Origin: Lichenostomus cassidix
Lineage: Eukaryota; Chordata; Aves; Passeriformes; Meliphagidae
DNA: 64,000 bases
Direction: 5' to 3'
Assembly (NCBI GenBank): GCA_008360975.2
Contig: VLJF02000035.1
Coordinates: 1-64,000, forward strand
The number at the start of each line of letters is the position of its first letter. Position 1 is the stretch's first letter. Made by a program: the position numbers and the translations under genes. The notes under the pieces were generated by a model that had not been told where the DNA came from, did no database searches, and worked only from the letters and a program-made list of their open reading frames with translations. Positions 25,901-34,085 of this stretch are shown here, one piece after another.

Positions 25901-28900
25901 GATGGCTTCCTGCTGACCTTCGGTGAGAAATCCCAAAAAATATCCCAAAAAAATCCCAAAATCCCTGAAAAAATTATCAAAATTGTCAAAAAAATCCCTG
26001 AGAAAATCTGGAAAAATCGCCAAAAAATTCCCCAAAAAATCTCCCAAACCAACCATTCCCTGATGGATTCCTGCTGACCTTTGGTGAGAAATCCCAAAAA
26101 AAACCCCAAAAAAATCCCAAAATTCCAAAAAATCCCTAATCCCATTTTTTCTCATTTTTTCTCATTTTTTCCCATTTTTCCCCAGGATTCATCACGATGA
26201 CCATTGCCTAATCCTGTTTTTTCTCTTTTTTTTCTCTTTTTTTCCCATTTTTTCCAGGATAACTCTATTTCAGGGCACCCCAAACTATTCCCTAATCCCA
26301 TTTTATTCCCATTTTTTCCCGGTTTTTCTCATTCTTTCCCGTTTTTTTCCCGTTTTTCCCCATTTTTTTCCCATTTTTTCTCATTTTATTCCCGTTTTCT
26401 CCACAGGATTCATCACCATGACCCCTCAACTCTTCATCAACTACAAACTCCAGTCGGTGGCTCACCATGACCATTCCCTAATCCCATTTTATTCCCATTT
26501 TTTCCCCGTTTTTTCTCATTCTTTCCCATTTTTTTCCCATTTTTTTCCCGTTTTTTCCCGTTTTTTCCCGTTTTTTCTCATTTTATTCCCATTTTCTCCC
26601 CAGGATTCATCACCATGACCCCTCAACTCTTCATCAACTACAAACTCCAGTCGGTGGCTCACCATGACCATTCCCTAATCCCATTTTTTCCCTGTTTTTT
26701 CCCTGTTTTTTCCCTGTTTTTCCCCGTTTTTTCCCATTTTTTCCCATTTTTTTCCCATTTTTTCTCATTTTTTCCCATTTTTCTCGTTTTTCTCCCCAGG
26801 ATTCATCACGATGACCCCCCAACTCTTCATCAACTACAAACTCCAGTCCGCAGCTCACCTGCCCTAGTTTTTTTCCCGTTTTTTTCCCATTTTTTCCCGT
26901 TATTTCTCATTCTTTCCCATTTTTTTCCCATTTTTCCCCATTTTCTTCCCATTTTTTCTCATTTTTTCCCATTTTTCTCGTTTTTCTCCCCAGGATTCAT
27001 CACGATGACCCCCCAGCTGTTCATCAACTACAAGCTGCAGTCCGTAGCTCACCTGCCGTGGCGCATGCTCACCTACAAAGCTCTCAACACCTTCATCGAC
27101 GACCTGTTCGCCTTCGTCATCAAGATGCCCATGATGTACAGGATAGGCTGCCTGCGAGATGGTATGGGATTTTGGGGAAATTTTGGGGTTTTTCCAGGGG
27201 TTTTTGGGGATTTTTGGGGATATCCCATTTTTGGGGGATTTTAATGGGGTTTTTTGGGATTTTCACAGTTTTCGGGGGGATTTTCCAGCGTTTTTTGGGA
27301 TTTTTCTGGGTTTTTTAGGATTTTTCCTGGGGGTTTTTGGGGATTTTTCATGGGTTTTTTGGGAATTTTCACGGGTTTTTGGGGGATTTTCACAGGTTTA
27401 TTGGGAATTTTCCCCTTTTTTTGGCGGGTTTTCCAGGGGTTTTTTTGGATTTTCATGGATTTTTGGGGGATTTTCCCATTTTTTCAGGGGATTTTCCTGG
27501 GTTTTTGGGGTTTTCCAATTTTTTGGGATTTTCCAGGGATTTTGGGGGATTTTCAGGTTTTTTGGGGGATTTTAATGGGGTTTTTTTTGGGTTTTCCAGG
27601 GGTTTTTTTTGGATTTTCCCATTTTTCCCGCCTCTCACCATGCCAAGTTTCCTGGTATAGAATCACCATGGGGGTTTTTTTTGAATTCTCCCAGGATTTT
27701 GGGAATTTTCCCGGGTTTTTTTGGGATTTTCCAGGATTTTTTTTGGGATTTTCCAGGATTTTTTGGGGGATTTTCCAGGATTTTTTGGGGATTTTCCAGG
27801 GTTTTTTTGGGGGGATTTTCTTGGGGTTTTTTTGGGATTTTCTTGGGGTTTTTTTGGGATTTTCCCATTTTTCCCCCCTCTGACCATCCCAAATTTCACC
27901 CCAGACATGATGTTCTTCATTTACCTCTACCAGTATGGAATCACCTTGGGGTTTTTTTGGGATTTTCCCCTGTTTATTTGGGATTTTCCTGGGGTTTTTT
28001 TGGGGGATTTTCCCAGTTTTTTGGGGTTTTTTTGGGATTTTCTCACCTCTCACATCCCAAATTTTCTCCCCCCAGACGTGATGTTCTTCATTTTCCTCTA
28101 CCAGTATGGAATCAAAATGGGGTTTTTTTGGGATACTCCTGTTTTTTGGGGGATTTTCATGCGTTTTTTTTGGGATTTTCCCGGGTTTTCTTTGGGATTC
28201 TCTCATTTTTTTGGGATTTTCCCGTGTTTATTTGGGATTTTCCCGGGGGTTTTTTTGGGATTTTCCCACCTTTCACCTCCCAAATTCCCAATTTCTCACC
28301 TCCCAAATTTTCCCATTTCTCTCCCCGCCAGACGTGGTGTTCTTCATTTACCTCAACCAGCGGGTGGGTTTGTTTTGGGATTTTCCCATTTATTTGGGAT
28401 TTCCCTGTGTTTATTTGGGATTCTCCCAGTGGGTTTTTTGGGATTCTCCCAGTTTTTTGGGGTTTTTTTGGGATTTTCTCACCTCTCACATCCCAAATTT
28501 TCCCATTTCTCCCCCGCCAGACGTGGTGTTCTTCATTTACCTCTACCAGTGGGTGGGTTTGTTTTGGGATTTTCCAGGGTTTATTTGGGATTTCCCTGTG
28601 TTTATTTGGGATTCTCCCAGTGGGTTTTTTCCTAGTTTTTTGGGGTTTTTTTGGGATTTTCTCACCTCTCACATCCCAAATTTTCCCATTTCTCCCCCGC
28701 CAGACGTGATGTTCTTCATTTACCTCTACCAGTATGGAATCAAAATGGGGTTTTTTTGGGATACTCCTGTTTTTTGGGGGATTTTCATGGGGTTTTTTTG
28801 GGATTTTCCTGGGTTTTCTTTGGGATTCTCTCATTTTTTTTGGATTTTCCTGTGTTTATTTGGGATTTTCCCGGGGGATTTTTTGGGATTTTCCCACCTT

Positions 28901-29764
28901 TCACCTCCCAAATTCCCAATTTCTCACCTCCCAAATTTTCCCATTTCTCCCCCTGCCAGACGTGGTGTTCTTCATTTACCTCAACCAGCGGGTGGGTTTG
29001 TTTTGGGATTTTCCCATTTATTTGGGATTTCCCTGTGTTTATTTGGGATTCTCCCAGTGGGTTTTTTGGGGATTTTCCCAGTTTTTTGGGGTTTTTTGGG
29101 GATTTTCTCACCTCTCACATCCCAAATTTTTCTATTTCTCTCCCCCCAGATGGGATGTTCTTCATTTACCTCTACCAGTATGGAATCAAAATGGGGTTTT
29201 TTTGGGATTCTCCCGGGTTTATTTGGGATTTTCCTGGGGTTTTTTGGGGATCTTCCCAGTTTTTTGGGGTTTTTTGGGGATTTTCTCACCTCTCACCATC
29301 CCAAATTTTCTCCCCCCAGACATGATGTTCTTCATTTACCTCTACCAGTATGGAATCAAAATGGGGTTTTTTTGGGATACTCCTGTTTTTTGGGGGATTT
29401 TCATGGGGTTTTTTTGGGATTTTCCTGGGTTTTCTTTGGGATTCTCTCATTTTTTTGGGATTTTCCCGTGTTTATTCGGGATTTTCCCGGGGGTTTTTTT
29501 GGGATTTTCCCACCTCTCACCTCCCAAATTCCCAATTTCTCACCTCCCAAATTTTCCCATTTCTCTCCCCCGCCAGACGTGGTGTTCTTCATTTACCTCT
29601 ACCAGCGCTGGATCTACCGCGTCGACCCGACGCGCGTCAACGAGTTCGGCGGCACCGGCGAGTCCCCCCAGCCCCCCCTGGGCTGCTCCCCTGAGCCCAC
29701 AGCGCTGCCCACAGGACCACCCAGCCCCCAGCAGAAACCCTCGCAGGACAAAAAGAAGGATTAA
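1878..29764 (+). CDS. CLPTM1: CLPTM1, 3' two thirds (nine exons in window)
   Basis: Multi-pass ER membrane protein of the CLPTM1 family. In mammals CLPTM1 holds GABA-A receptors in the ER and limits their delivery to the surface; the paralogue CLPTM1L is reported as a lipid scramblase. Exons: 1878-1963, 3633-3753, 5725-5969, 10040-10133, 12386-12576, 15451-15546, 18006-18141, 26994-27161, 29577-29764. All phases join without error, giving 440 codons plus a partial first codon and TAA. Recognisable blocks in order are INKYKRRRFQKTKNLLTG, the ISHWHPN and DDHTPW luminal block, YFNDYWNLQ, SFCPLSLWRWQLYAAQS, then the membrane part (LLALTIVVSIVHSVFEFLAF, YLSWLLFPLLGCYAVYSLLY, WVLSMLYGFLLTFGFITM). 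The protein ends in the conserved DKKKD. The tail after NEFG is shorter and more proline-rich than in human. About the first 195 human residues are not in the window. Every intron is filled with tandem repeats. Confidence 0.97.
1964..2640. repeat. GGGATTTATTCCCAAATTTTGG array starting after a donor
   Basis: Units of about 25-32 bp built on gggatttattcccaaa and ttttgggg. The array starts within about 25 nt of the donor GTGAGA at 1964. Confidence 0.88.
2641..3632. repeat. GGGATTTTTT array with acceptor/exon-edge shadows
   Basis: T-rich units (gggattttttcgcgattttt) alternate with longer segments carrying ccaattcccattttt, a ttgcag acceptor and the exon start agagagtgg. Shadow acceptors precede 2823, 2955, 3335 and 3477; the real exon starts at 3633. 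Confidence 0.85.
3633..3753 (+). CDS. CLPTM1: CLPTM1 exon (RAEDFGPVEV...PPPLDQ)
   Basis: The acceptor is ttgccttgcag|AGAGCGG and the donor CAGT|GTGAGC (phase 1 out). It encodes the luminal block with ISHWHPNLTINMVDDHTPW and ends PPPLDQ. Four near-copies of its acceptor and first bases lie upstream (exon-like starts 2823, 2955, 3335, 3477). They lose the reading frame after about 6-9 bases, so only this copy is used here. Confidence 0.95.
3785..5095. repeat. AAAATCCCATT array (CLPTM1 intron)
   Basis: About 1.3 kb of 15-18 bp units such as gaaaatcccattaaaatcc, AT-rich against the GC-rich genes. No coding or RNA signal seen. Confidence 0.9.
5160..5724. repeat. TTCCCAATCAATTA array with one exon-edge copy
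   Basis: Units such as cattcccaatcaattattc and cccaatgaacttttcc. At 5602-5638 a diverged copy of the start of the following CLPTM1 exon is embedded, preceded by its own cag. Confidence 0.87.
5725..5969 (+). CDS. CLPTM1: CLPTM1 exon (YVKFDALSGDYFP...DSVK)
   Basis: 245 nt from ccccag|ACGTCAAG to GTCAAG|GTGGGG. It encodes VKFDALSGDYFPILYFNDYW, SFCPLSLWRWQLYAAQS and LYEQSDEEQDSVK, the most conserved part of the luminal domain. A 37-nt diverged copy of its 5' end with its own acceptor starts at 5602. Confidence 0.96.
5975..9330. repeat. TTTTTTGGGGGATTTTCCTGG array (3.3 kb, CLPTM1 intron)
   Basis: Long degenerate array of units such as ttttggggcattttcctgag and ggggattttcctggtttttc, starting directly after the donor at 5970. 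It gives the large FPGFLGIF-type false reading frames. Confidence 0.9.
9365..9965. repeat. CCCAAGGAATTTATCCCTTTT array
   Basis: About 19-22 bp units (atcccttttcccaaggaatt) with an interleaved longer unit including cccaatcccaaatgcttttc, which recurs four times. Confidence 0.88.
10040..10133 (+). CDS. CLPTM1: CLPTM1 exon, transmembrane segment (VALLETNPYLL...FKN)
   Basis: 94 nt from ttttccag|GTGGCT to AACG|GTCAGA (phase 1 out). It encodes ALLETNPY followed by a hydrophobic helix LLALTIVVSIVHSVFEFLAF. The preceding 4 kb of intron is entirely tandem repeat. Confidence 0.96.
10140..11310. repeat. TTTTCCCACC array (CLPTM1 intron)
   Basis: Pyrimidine-rich units ttttcccacc interspersed with caggaattttcccac. 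It follows the donor at 10134 by only a few bases. Confidence 0.9.
11311..12385. repeat. GGTTTTTTGGGG array containing two exon copies
   Basis: T/G array of ggttttttggggttttttcc-like units. Two blocks starting at 11784 and 12094 copy the acceptor and first 43 or so nt of the exon at 12386, followed by sequence like the exon's own ctctgtgttttttggggtt stretch. Confidence 0.88.
12386..12576 (+). CDS. CLPTM1: CLPTM1 exon (DIQFWNSRQSLEG...VMDVR)
   Basis: 191 nt from cccctcag|ACATCCAG to AGG|GTGAGT. It encodes DIQFWNSRQSLEGLSVRS, two hydrophobic segments (VFFGVFQSLVVLLYIL and LSVFIGLLIDLW) and ITKVMDVR. Two upstream partial copies start at 11784 and 12094, each with the same acceptor and the first 43 or so exon bases. 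Both then run into T/G repeat, so this is the functional copy. Confidence 0.96.
12590..14160. repeat. GGGGTTTAAATGGGATTTTT array
   Basis: About 30-bp units built on ttttttggggtttaaatggg followed by atttttcctga. The array starts immediately after the donor GTGAGT at 12577. Confidence 0.9.
14165..15440. repeat. TTCTAACTCAGTTTTTCCC array (branch-point-like unit)
   Basis: About 30-33 bp units: ggattctaactcagtttttc followed by a T run. Each unit holds CTAAC (a match to the vertebrate branch-point consensus), a CAG and a polypyrimidine tract. The last unit merges with the true acceptor of the exon at 15451. Confidence 0.9.
15451..15546 (+). CDS. CLPTM1: CLPTM1 exon (LDRENKVAGIFPR...VYDD)
   Basis: 96 nt (32 codons, phase 0 at both ends) from ccggccag|CTGGAC to GACGAT|GTGAGT. 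It encodes LDRENKVAGIFPRVTFKDKS and the ESSTKVYDD block. Its acceptor region is the last unit of the CTAAC/polypyrimidine array upstream. Confidence 0.96.
15547..16320. repeat. CCCAAAATTTCCTGGGATTTA array starting at a donor
   Basis: About 24-bp units (tcccaaaatttcctgggatt) that begin inside the donor sequence itself, gtgagtcccaaaattcc. Confidence 0.9.
16370..17885. repeat. AT-rich AAATTGATGATAAATTGATG array
   Basis: About 1.5 kb of 12-14 bp units (aattgatgataa, aattgatgagaa, tgatcaattg), very AT-rich and with many self-complementary TGATCAATTGATGATCA blocks. No gene seen. Confidence 0.9.
18006..18141 (+). CDS. CLPTM1: CLPTM1 exon, two membrane helices (MAFRYLSW...LLTFG)
   Basis: 136 nt from ttccag|ATGGCATTT to CTTTTG|GTGAGA (phase 1 out). 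It encodes MAFRYLSWLLFPLLGCYAVY, then LEHKGWYSWVLSMLYGFLLT. Its 3' end plus donor is the seed of the 8-kb downstream array; ten longer copies reproduce 73 nt of this exon. Confidence 0.96.
18142..26135. repeat. 8-kb donor-bearing array seeded by a CLPTM1 exon 3' end
   Basis: About 36 short units near 175 bp carry gattcctgctgaccttcg|gtgaga or its gcttcc variant, the last 18 nt of the exon ending at 18141 plus its donor. Ten long units carry 73 exon nt; their exon parts begin near 18608, 19129, 19471, 19825, 20166, 20993, 21513, 22724, 23754 and 25341. The remainder of each unit is poly(A)-rich spacer such as atcccaaaattcccgaaaaa. Eight of the ten long copies have TAG where the exon has TAT/TAC. 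Confidence 0.92.
26186..26993. repeat. Acceptor-bearing array, four partial copies of the next CLPTM1 exon
   Basis: Four units near 196-221 bp. Each has a long C/T tract, CAG and the exon start gattcatcac(c/g)atgacc. Exon-like starts are 26186 (short), 26407, 26604 and 26800; the last three copy about 60 nt of the exon. Confidence 0.9.
26994..27161 (+). CDS. CLPTM1: CLPTM1 exon (FITMTPQLFINYK...CLRD)
   Basis: 168 nt from tccccag|GATTCATC to GAGATG|GTATGG (phase 1 out). It encodes FITMTPQLFINYKLQSVAHL, TFIDDLFAFVIKMP and YRIGCLRD. Four partial copies precede it (26186, 26407, 26604, 26800). Only this one continues past SVAHLPW and reaches a donor in the right phase. Confidence 0.95.
27162..27640. 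repeat. GGGATTTTC/GGGTTTTT array
   Basis: T/G-rich units (tttttgggggattttcacgg) starting at the donor. Continues into the terminal-exon shadow array. Confidence 0.85.
27640..29576. repeat. Terminal-exon shadow array, eight copies in a higher-order repeat
   Basis: Exon-like starts follow a pyrimidine tract and CAG at 27905, 28076, 28332, 28521, 28704, 28960, 29150 and 29320; the real exon starts at 29577. Each carries gatgttcttcatttacctct or a close variant. Copies repeat with a larger period of about 616-629 nt (28076/28704/29320 and 28332/28960/29577). Confidence 0.9.
29577..29764 (+). CDS. CLPTM1: CLPTM1 terminal coding exon (DVVFFIYLYQRWIYRVDP...DKKKD)
   Basis: The acceptor cgccag|ACGTGG is followed by 188 nt to TAA at 29762-29764. 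It encodes VVFFIYLYQRWIYRVDPTRV, NEFGG and a 37-residue proline-rich tail ending DKKKD, as in human. Eight upstream copies of its first 30-40 bases exist, but only this copy has RWIYRVDP and the tail. Confidence 0.96.
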
Positions 29765-30660
29765 CCCCCCAAAATCCCCGGAAATTCCCGGAATTTTCCG
29801 GAATTTTCCAGAAATTTCCGGAAATCGGCGGAAATTCCCAGCGAGTCGCGGTTTTCCGACTCCGCGCGGGAAGCGGCGGCGAGCTCGGGGCGCTCGGGGT
29901 GATTTCCTCTCCCGGATTTTTTTTCCCCACCCCGGGAAATCCCCGGAAATTTCCAGAATTTTCCGGAAATCGTCGGAAATTTCCAGAAATCGGCGGAAAT
30001 TCCTGGCGAGTCATGGTTTTCCGGGAAGCGGCGGCAAGCTTGGGGCGCTCGGGGGAATTTCCTCTCTCTGATTTTTTTTCCCCACCCCGGGAAATTCCCG
30101 GAAATCCGCGGAAATTTCCAGAAATCGGCGGACCCACCCCGGGAAATCCCCGGAATTTTCCAGAAATTTCCGGAAATCGGCGGAAATTCCCGGCGAGTCA
30201 CGGTTTTCCGACTCCGCGCGGGAAGCGGCGGCGAGCTCGGGGCGCTCGGGGGGATTTCCTCTCCCAGATTTTTTTCCTCACCCCGGGAAATCCCTGGAAA
30301 TTTCCCAAAATCCCTGGAAATCTCCGGAAATTTCCAGAATTTTCCGGAAATCAGCGGAAATTCCTGGCGAGTCGCGGTTTTCCGGCTCCGCGCGGGAAGC
30401 GGCGGCGAGCTCGGGGCGCTCGGGGTGATCTCCTCTCCCAGATTTTTTTCCCCACCCCGGGAAATCCCCGGAAATCCGCGGAAATTTCCAGAAATCGGCA
30501 GACCCACCCTGGGAAATCCCCGGAATTTTCCAGAATTTTCCGGAAATCGGCGGAAATTCCTAGCGAGTCGCGGTTTTCCGACTCCGCGCGGGAAGTGGCG
30601 GCGAGCTCGGGGCACTCGGGGTGATCTCCTCTCCCAGATTTTTTTTCCCCACCCCGTGTT
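29765..30660 (+). repeat. Five-copy repeat in the CLPTM1 3' UTR
   Basis: Starts immediately after the stop codon. Units of about 160-190 bp contain gagtcgcggttttccgactc, gggaagcggcggcgagctcg and aaatcggcggaaattcc, CpG-rich. Copies of the first motif lie near 29845, 30005 (diverged), 30195, 30370 and 30565. Confidence 0.88.
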
Positions 30661-30843
30661 TATTTCTCGGCCGCCCCGGGATGGTTTTTGGGGTCGCGGG
30701 GTCGTCGTCACCCCGTCCCGACCCCGCCGACGTCCCCGCCGACGTCACCGCCGCGATGTCACCGCCGATGTCACCTCCCCGTCGTGCTCCATCCATCCCA
30801 TTGTGCCGCTGTGCTAGGAAAAGTGTCCACGGAGCGCCTCGTC

Positions 30844-30849
30844 CATAAA
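30844..30849 (+). promoter_or_regulatory. Candidate CLPTM1 polyadenylation signal (CATAAA)
   Basis: The hexamer CATAAA lies in non-repetitive sequence after the five-copy 3' UTR repeat and just before the G/T-rich array, the expected place for the transcript end. No canonical AATAAA lies nearby, so this is inference. Confidence 0.4.
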
Positions 30850-30904
30850 GAGCTGATTCACCCCAAAAAAATCCCAAATTCCTGACTCGGCTGCGGCTCT
30901 GCCT

Positions 30905-32440
30905 TTTGGGGTTTTCATGGGGTTTTGGGGGGTTTTGGGGTTTTGGTGGGTTTGGGGTTTTGCTGTTTTTTTGGGGTTTTGGTGGGTTTTGGGGTTTTCC
31001 TGCTGTTTGGGGTTTTCCTGCTGTTTGGGGTTTTTTGGGGTTTTGCTGGTTTTGGGGTTTTCCTGGTTTTTGGGGTTTTGGGGTTTAGTGGGTTTTGGGG
31101 TTTAGTGGGTTTTGGGGTTTTCCTGGGTTTTTTGGGGTTTTGGGGTTTTGCTGGTTTTTGGAGTTTTTCTGGGTTTTGGGGTTTTCATGGGGTTTTGGTG
31201 GGTTTTGGTGGGTTTTGGGGTTTTGCTGTTTTTTGGGGTTTTGGTGGTTTTTGGGGTTTTGCTGGTTTTTGGTGTTTTGCTGGGTTTTGGGGTTTTGGTG
31301 GGTTTTGGGGTTTTCCTGATGTTTGGGGTTTTTTGGGGTTTTGGTGGTTTTGGGGTTTTCCTGGTTTTTGGGTTTTGGTGGTTTTTGGGGTTTTCCTGCT
31401 GTTTGGGGTTTTTTGGGGTTTTGGTGGTTTTTTGGGTTTTGGTGGTTTTTGGGGTTTTGGGGTTTAGTGGGTTTTGGGGTTTTCCTGGGTTTTTTGGGGT
31501 TTTGGGGTTTTGCTGGTTTTTGGAGTTTTTCTGGGTTTTGGGGTTTTTGCTGCTTTTATTTGGGGTTTTCCTGTTTTTTTGGGGGGTTTTCCTGGGTTTT
31601 GGGGTTTTCTCACTTTTTCGGGGGTTCTGCTGTTTTTTTGGGGTTTTCCTGGTTTTTGGGGTTTCCTGGTTTTGGGGGTTTTGGTGGGTTTTGGGGTTTT
31701 TGTGGGTTTTGGGGTTTTCGTGGGGTTTTGGGGTTTTGGTGGTTTTGGGGTTTTGGTAGGTTTTGGAGTTTTCCTGGTTTTTGGGGTTTTGGTAGTTTTT
31801 GGGGTTTTGGTGGTTTTTGGGGTTTTTGCTGCTTTTATTTGGGGTTTTCCTGGTTTTTTTGGGGTTTTGCTGGTTTTTGGGGTTTTGCTGGTTTTTTTTG
31901 GGGTTTTCTCACTTTTATTGGGGGATTTTCTCACTTTTGTTTTCGGGTTTTCTCGCTTTTTTTTGGGTTTTCTCACTTTTTTGGGGGTTTTCCTGCCTTT
32001 TGGGGTTTTCCTGGTTTTTTGGGGTTTTGCTGGTTTTTGGGATTTTGGTGGGTTTTGGGGTTTTCCTGGTTTTTTTGGTGTTTTGCTGGGTTTTGGGGTT
32101 TGCCTGGTTTTTTGGGGTTTTCTCACTTTTTTTGGGGGGGTTCCTGGGTTTTGGGGTTTTGCTGCTTTTATTTGGGGTTTTCTCGCTTTTTTGGGGGTTT
32201 TCTCGCTTTTATTTGGGTTTTCTCGCTTTTTTTTCGGTGGGTTCTACTTGGGTGGAGGCCAAATTTGGGGATTCTGTGGGGATTTTGGGGCCTCTCCCCT
32301 TTTAGGGTTTCCCTGCCTCTTTTAGGGTTTTCCCTCTAGTTTGGGGGGTTTCCTGCTTTTTTGGGGTTTTCTTGCTTTTTTTGGGATTTTCTGGTTTTTG
32401 GGGTTTTCTCACTTTTTTTTGGGGTGGGTTCTGCCTGGGT
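30905..32440. repeat. TTTTGGGG-type G/T array
   Basis: About 1.5 kb of ggttttggggttttcctgg-like units. Long runs alternate TTTT and GGGG on the plus strand, giving dense G-quadruplex potential. It lies between the CLPTM1 3' end and the CIPC-like gene; no gene seen. Confidence 0.9.
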
Positions 32441-32504
32441 GGAGCCTAAATTTTGGGGTTCTGGGGGGATTTTGGGGGTCCCTTGGATTTCTGGGGTGGG
32501 AGGT

Positions 32505-33590
32505 CTCGGGGTCTCGGTAATGGGGAGGGGTTTCAAGGGGATCCCCTGATCCTGGTAATTGGGGGTGGTCCCGGTAATGAGGAGGGGTCTGGGGGTCTCG
32601 GTAATGGGGAGGGGTCTCGGAAAGGGGGATCCCATTGGTCCTGGTAATTGGGGGTGGTCCCGGTAATGGGGAGGGGTCTCAGGGGTCCCGGTAATGGGAT
32701 GGGGTCTCGGTAATGGGAGGGGTCTCAGGGGTCCCGGTAATGGGGAGGGTCGGGGGCTCGGTAATGGGAGGGGTCTCAGAGGGGATTCTCCTGATCCCGG
32801 TAATTGGGGGGTGGTCGCGGTAACAGGGAGGGGCCTCGGAAAGGGGGTCCCGGTAATGGGAGGGGTCTCGGGGAATCCCGGTAATTGGGGGGTGGTCCCG
32901 GTAATGGGGAGGGGTCTCGGAAAAGGGGGATCTCATTGATCCCGGTAATTGGGGGTGGTCAGCGGTAATGAGGAGGGGTCTCAGGGGTCCCGGTAGCGGA
33001 TGGTCTCGGTAATGGGGAGGGGTCTCAGGGGTCCCGGTAATGGGAGGGGTCTGGGGGTCTCGGTAATGGGGAGGGGTCTCGGAAAGGGGGATCCCCTGAT
33101 CCCGGTAGTTGGGGGTGGTCCCGGTAATGGGGAGGGGTCTCCGAAGGGGATCCCCTGATCCCGGTAATTGGGGGTGGTCCCGGTAATGGGGAGGTCTCGA
33201 AATGGGGGATCCCATTAATCCCGGTAATTGGGGGTGGTCCCGGTAATGGGGAGGGTCTCAGGGGTCCGGTAATGGGAGGGGTCTTGGGGGTCTCGGTAAT
33301 GGGGAGGGGTCTTGGTAATGGGGAGGGGTCTCAAAAAGGGGGGAATCCCATTAATCTCGGTAATTGGGGGGTGGTCCCGGTAATGGGGAGGGGTCTCGGG
33401 GGTCCCGGTAATGGGATGCGGTCTCGGTAATGGGGAGGGGTCTGGGGGGGTCTCGGTAATGGGGAGGGGTCTCGGGGTGGTCCCGGTAATTGGGGGGTGT
33501 CCCGGTAATGGGGAGGGGTCTCGGAAAGGGGGTCCCAGTAATGGGGAGGGGTCTCGGGGGTCCCGGGGCTCCTCCCCGCTGTTAGGTTGG
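32505..33590. repeat. GGTAATGGGGAGGGGTCTCGG array
   Basis: Units of about 20-25 bp (cggtaatggggaggggtctc), with a longer variant including atcccctgatcccggtaatt. Intergenic. Confidence 0.9.
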
Positions 33591-33796
33591 GGTCCATCCC
33601 GGGCTCGGGGGTCTCTCGGGGTCTCTCGGGGTCTCAGGGGTCTCTCGGAGCTCTCGGGGGTCTCTCGGAGCTCTCGGGGGTCTCTCGGGGGTCTCTCGGA
33701 GCTCTCGGGGGTCTCTCGGGTCTCTCAGGGTCTCTCGGAGGTCTCTCGGGGCTCTCGGGGGTCTCAGGGTCTCTCGGAGCTCTCGGGGTCTCGGGA
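33590..33796. repeat. GGTCTCTCGGAGCTCTCGGG array
   Basis: G/C-rich 10-20 bp units such as gggtctctcggagctctcgg. They lead into the E2F/CCAAT-like array. Confidence 0.85.
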
Positions 33797-34066
33797 GTTT
33801 TCCCGCCAATTCGGGACCCCCGGGGGGGGTCTCGGGAGTTTTCCCGCCAATTCGGGACCCCCGGGGGGGGTCTCGGGAGGTTTCCCGCCAATTCGGGACC
33901 CCCGGGGGGGTCTCGGGAGTTTTCCCGCCAATTCGGGACCCCCGGGGGGGTCTCGGGAGGTTTCCCGCCAATTCGGGACCCCCGGGGGGTGTCTCGGGAG
34001 GTTTCCCGCCAATTCGGGACCCCCGGGGGGTCTCGGGAGGTTTCCCGCCAATTCGGGACCCCCGCG
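33797..34066 (+). promoter_or_regulatory. Seven tandem E2F/CCAAT-like units
   Basis: Seven near-identical units of about 40 bp, each with tttcccgccaattcggg. TTTCCCGCC matches the E2F consensus TTTSSCGC and CCAAT overlaps it. The array sits just upstream of five CACGTG E-boxes and about 1.3 kb before the CIPC-like start codon. The motif matches are visible; binding is inference. Confidence 0.55.
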
Positions 34067-34085
34067 GCTCTCCCCTCCCGTCGGT

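Noticed and set aside
18142..26135. CRISPR-like repeat-spacer array
   Set aside because: Repeats are exon fragments with eukaryotic splice sites and the spacers are themselves repetitive; this is a vertebrate intron.
28106..30071. Several 300-550 codon frames through the terminal CLPTM1 introns
   Set aside because: They read through shadow exon copies and intron repeat without stops because units lack stop codons in that frame; only 29577-29764 matches CLPTM1.
30905..32440. Interstitial telomere
   Set aside because: The unit is TTTTGGGG-like, not the vertebrate TTAGGG repeat.
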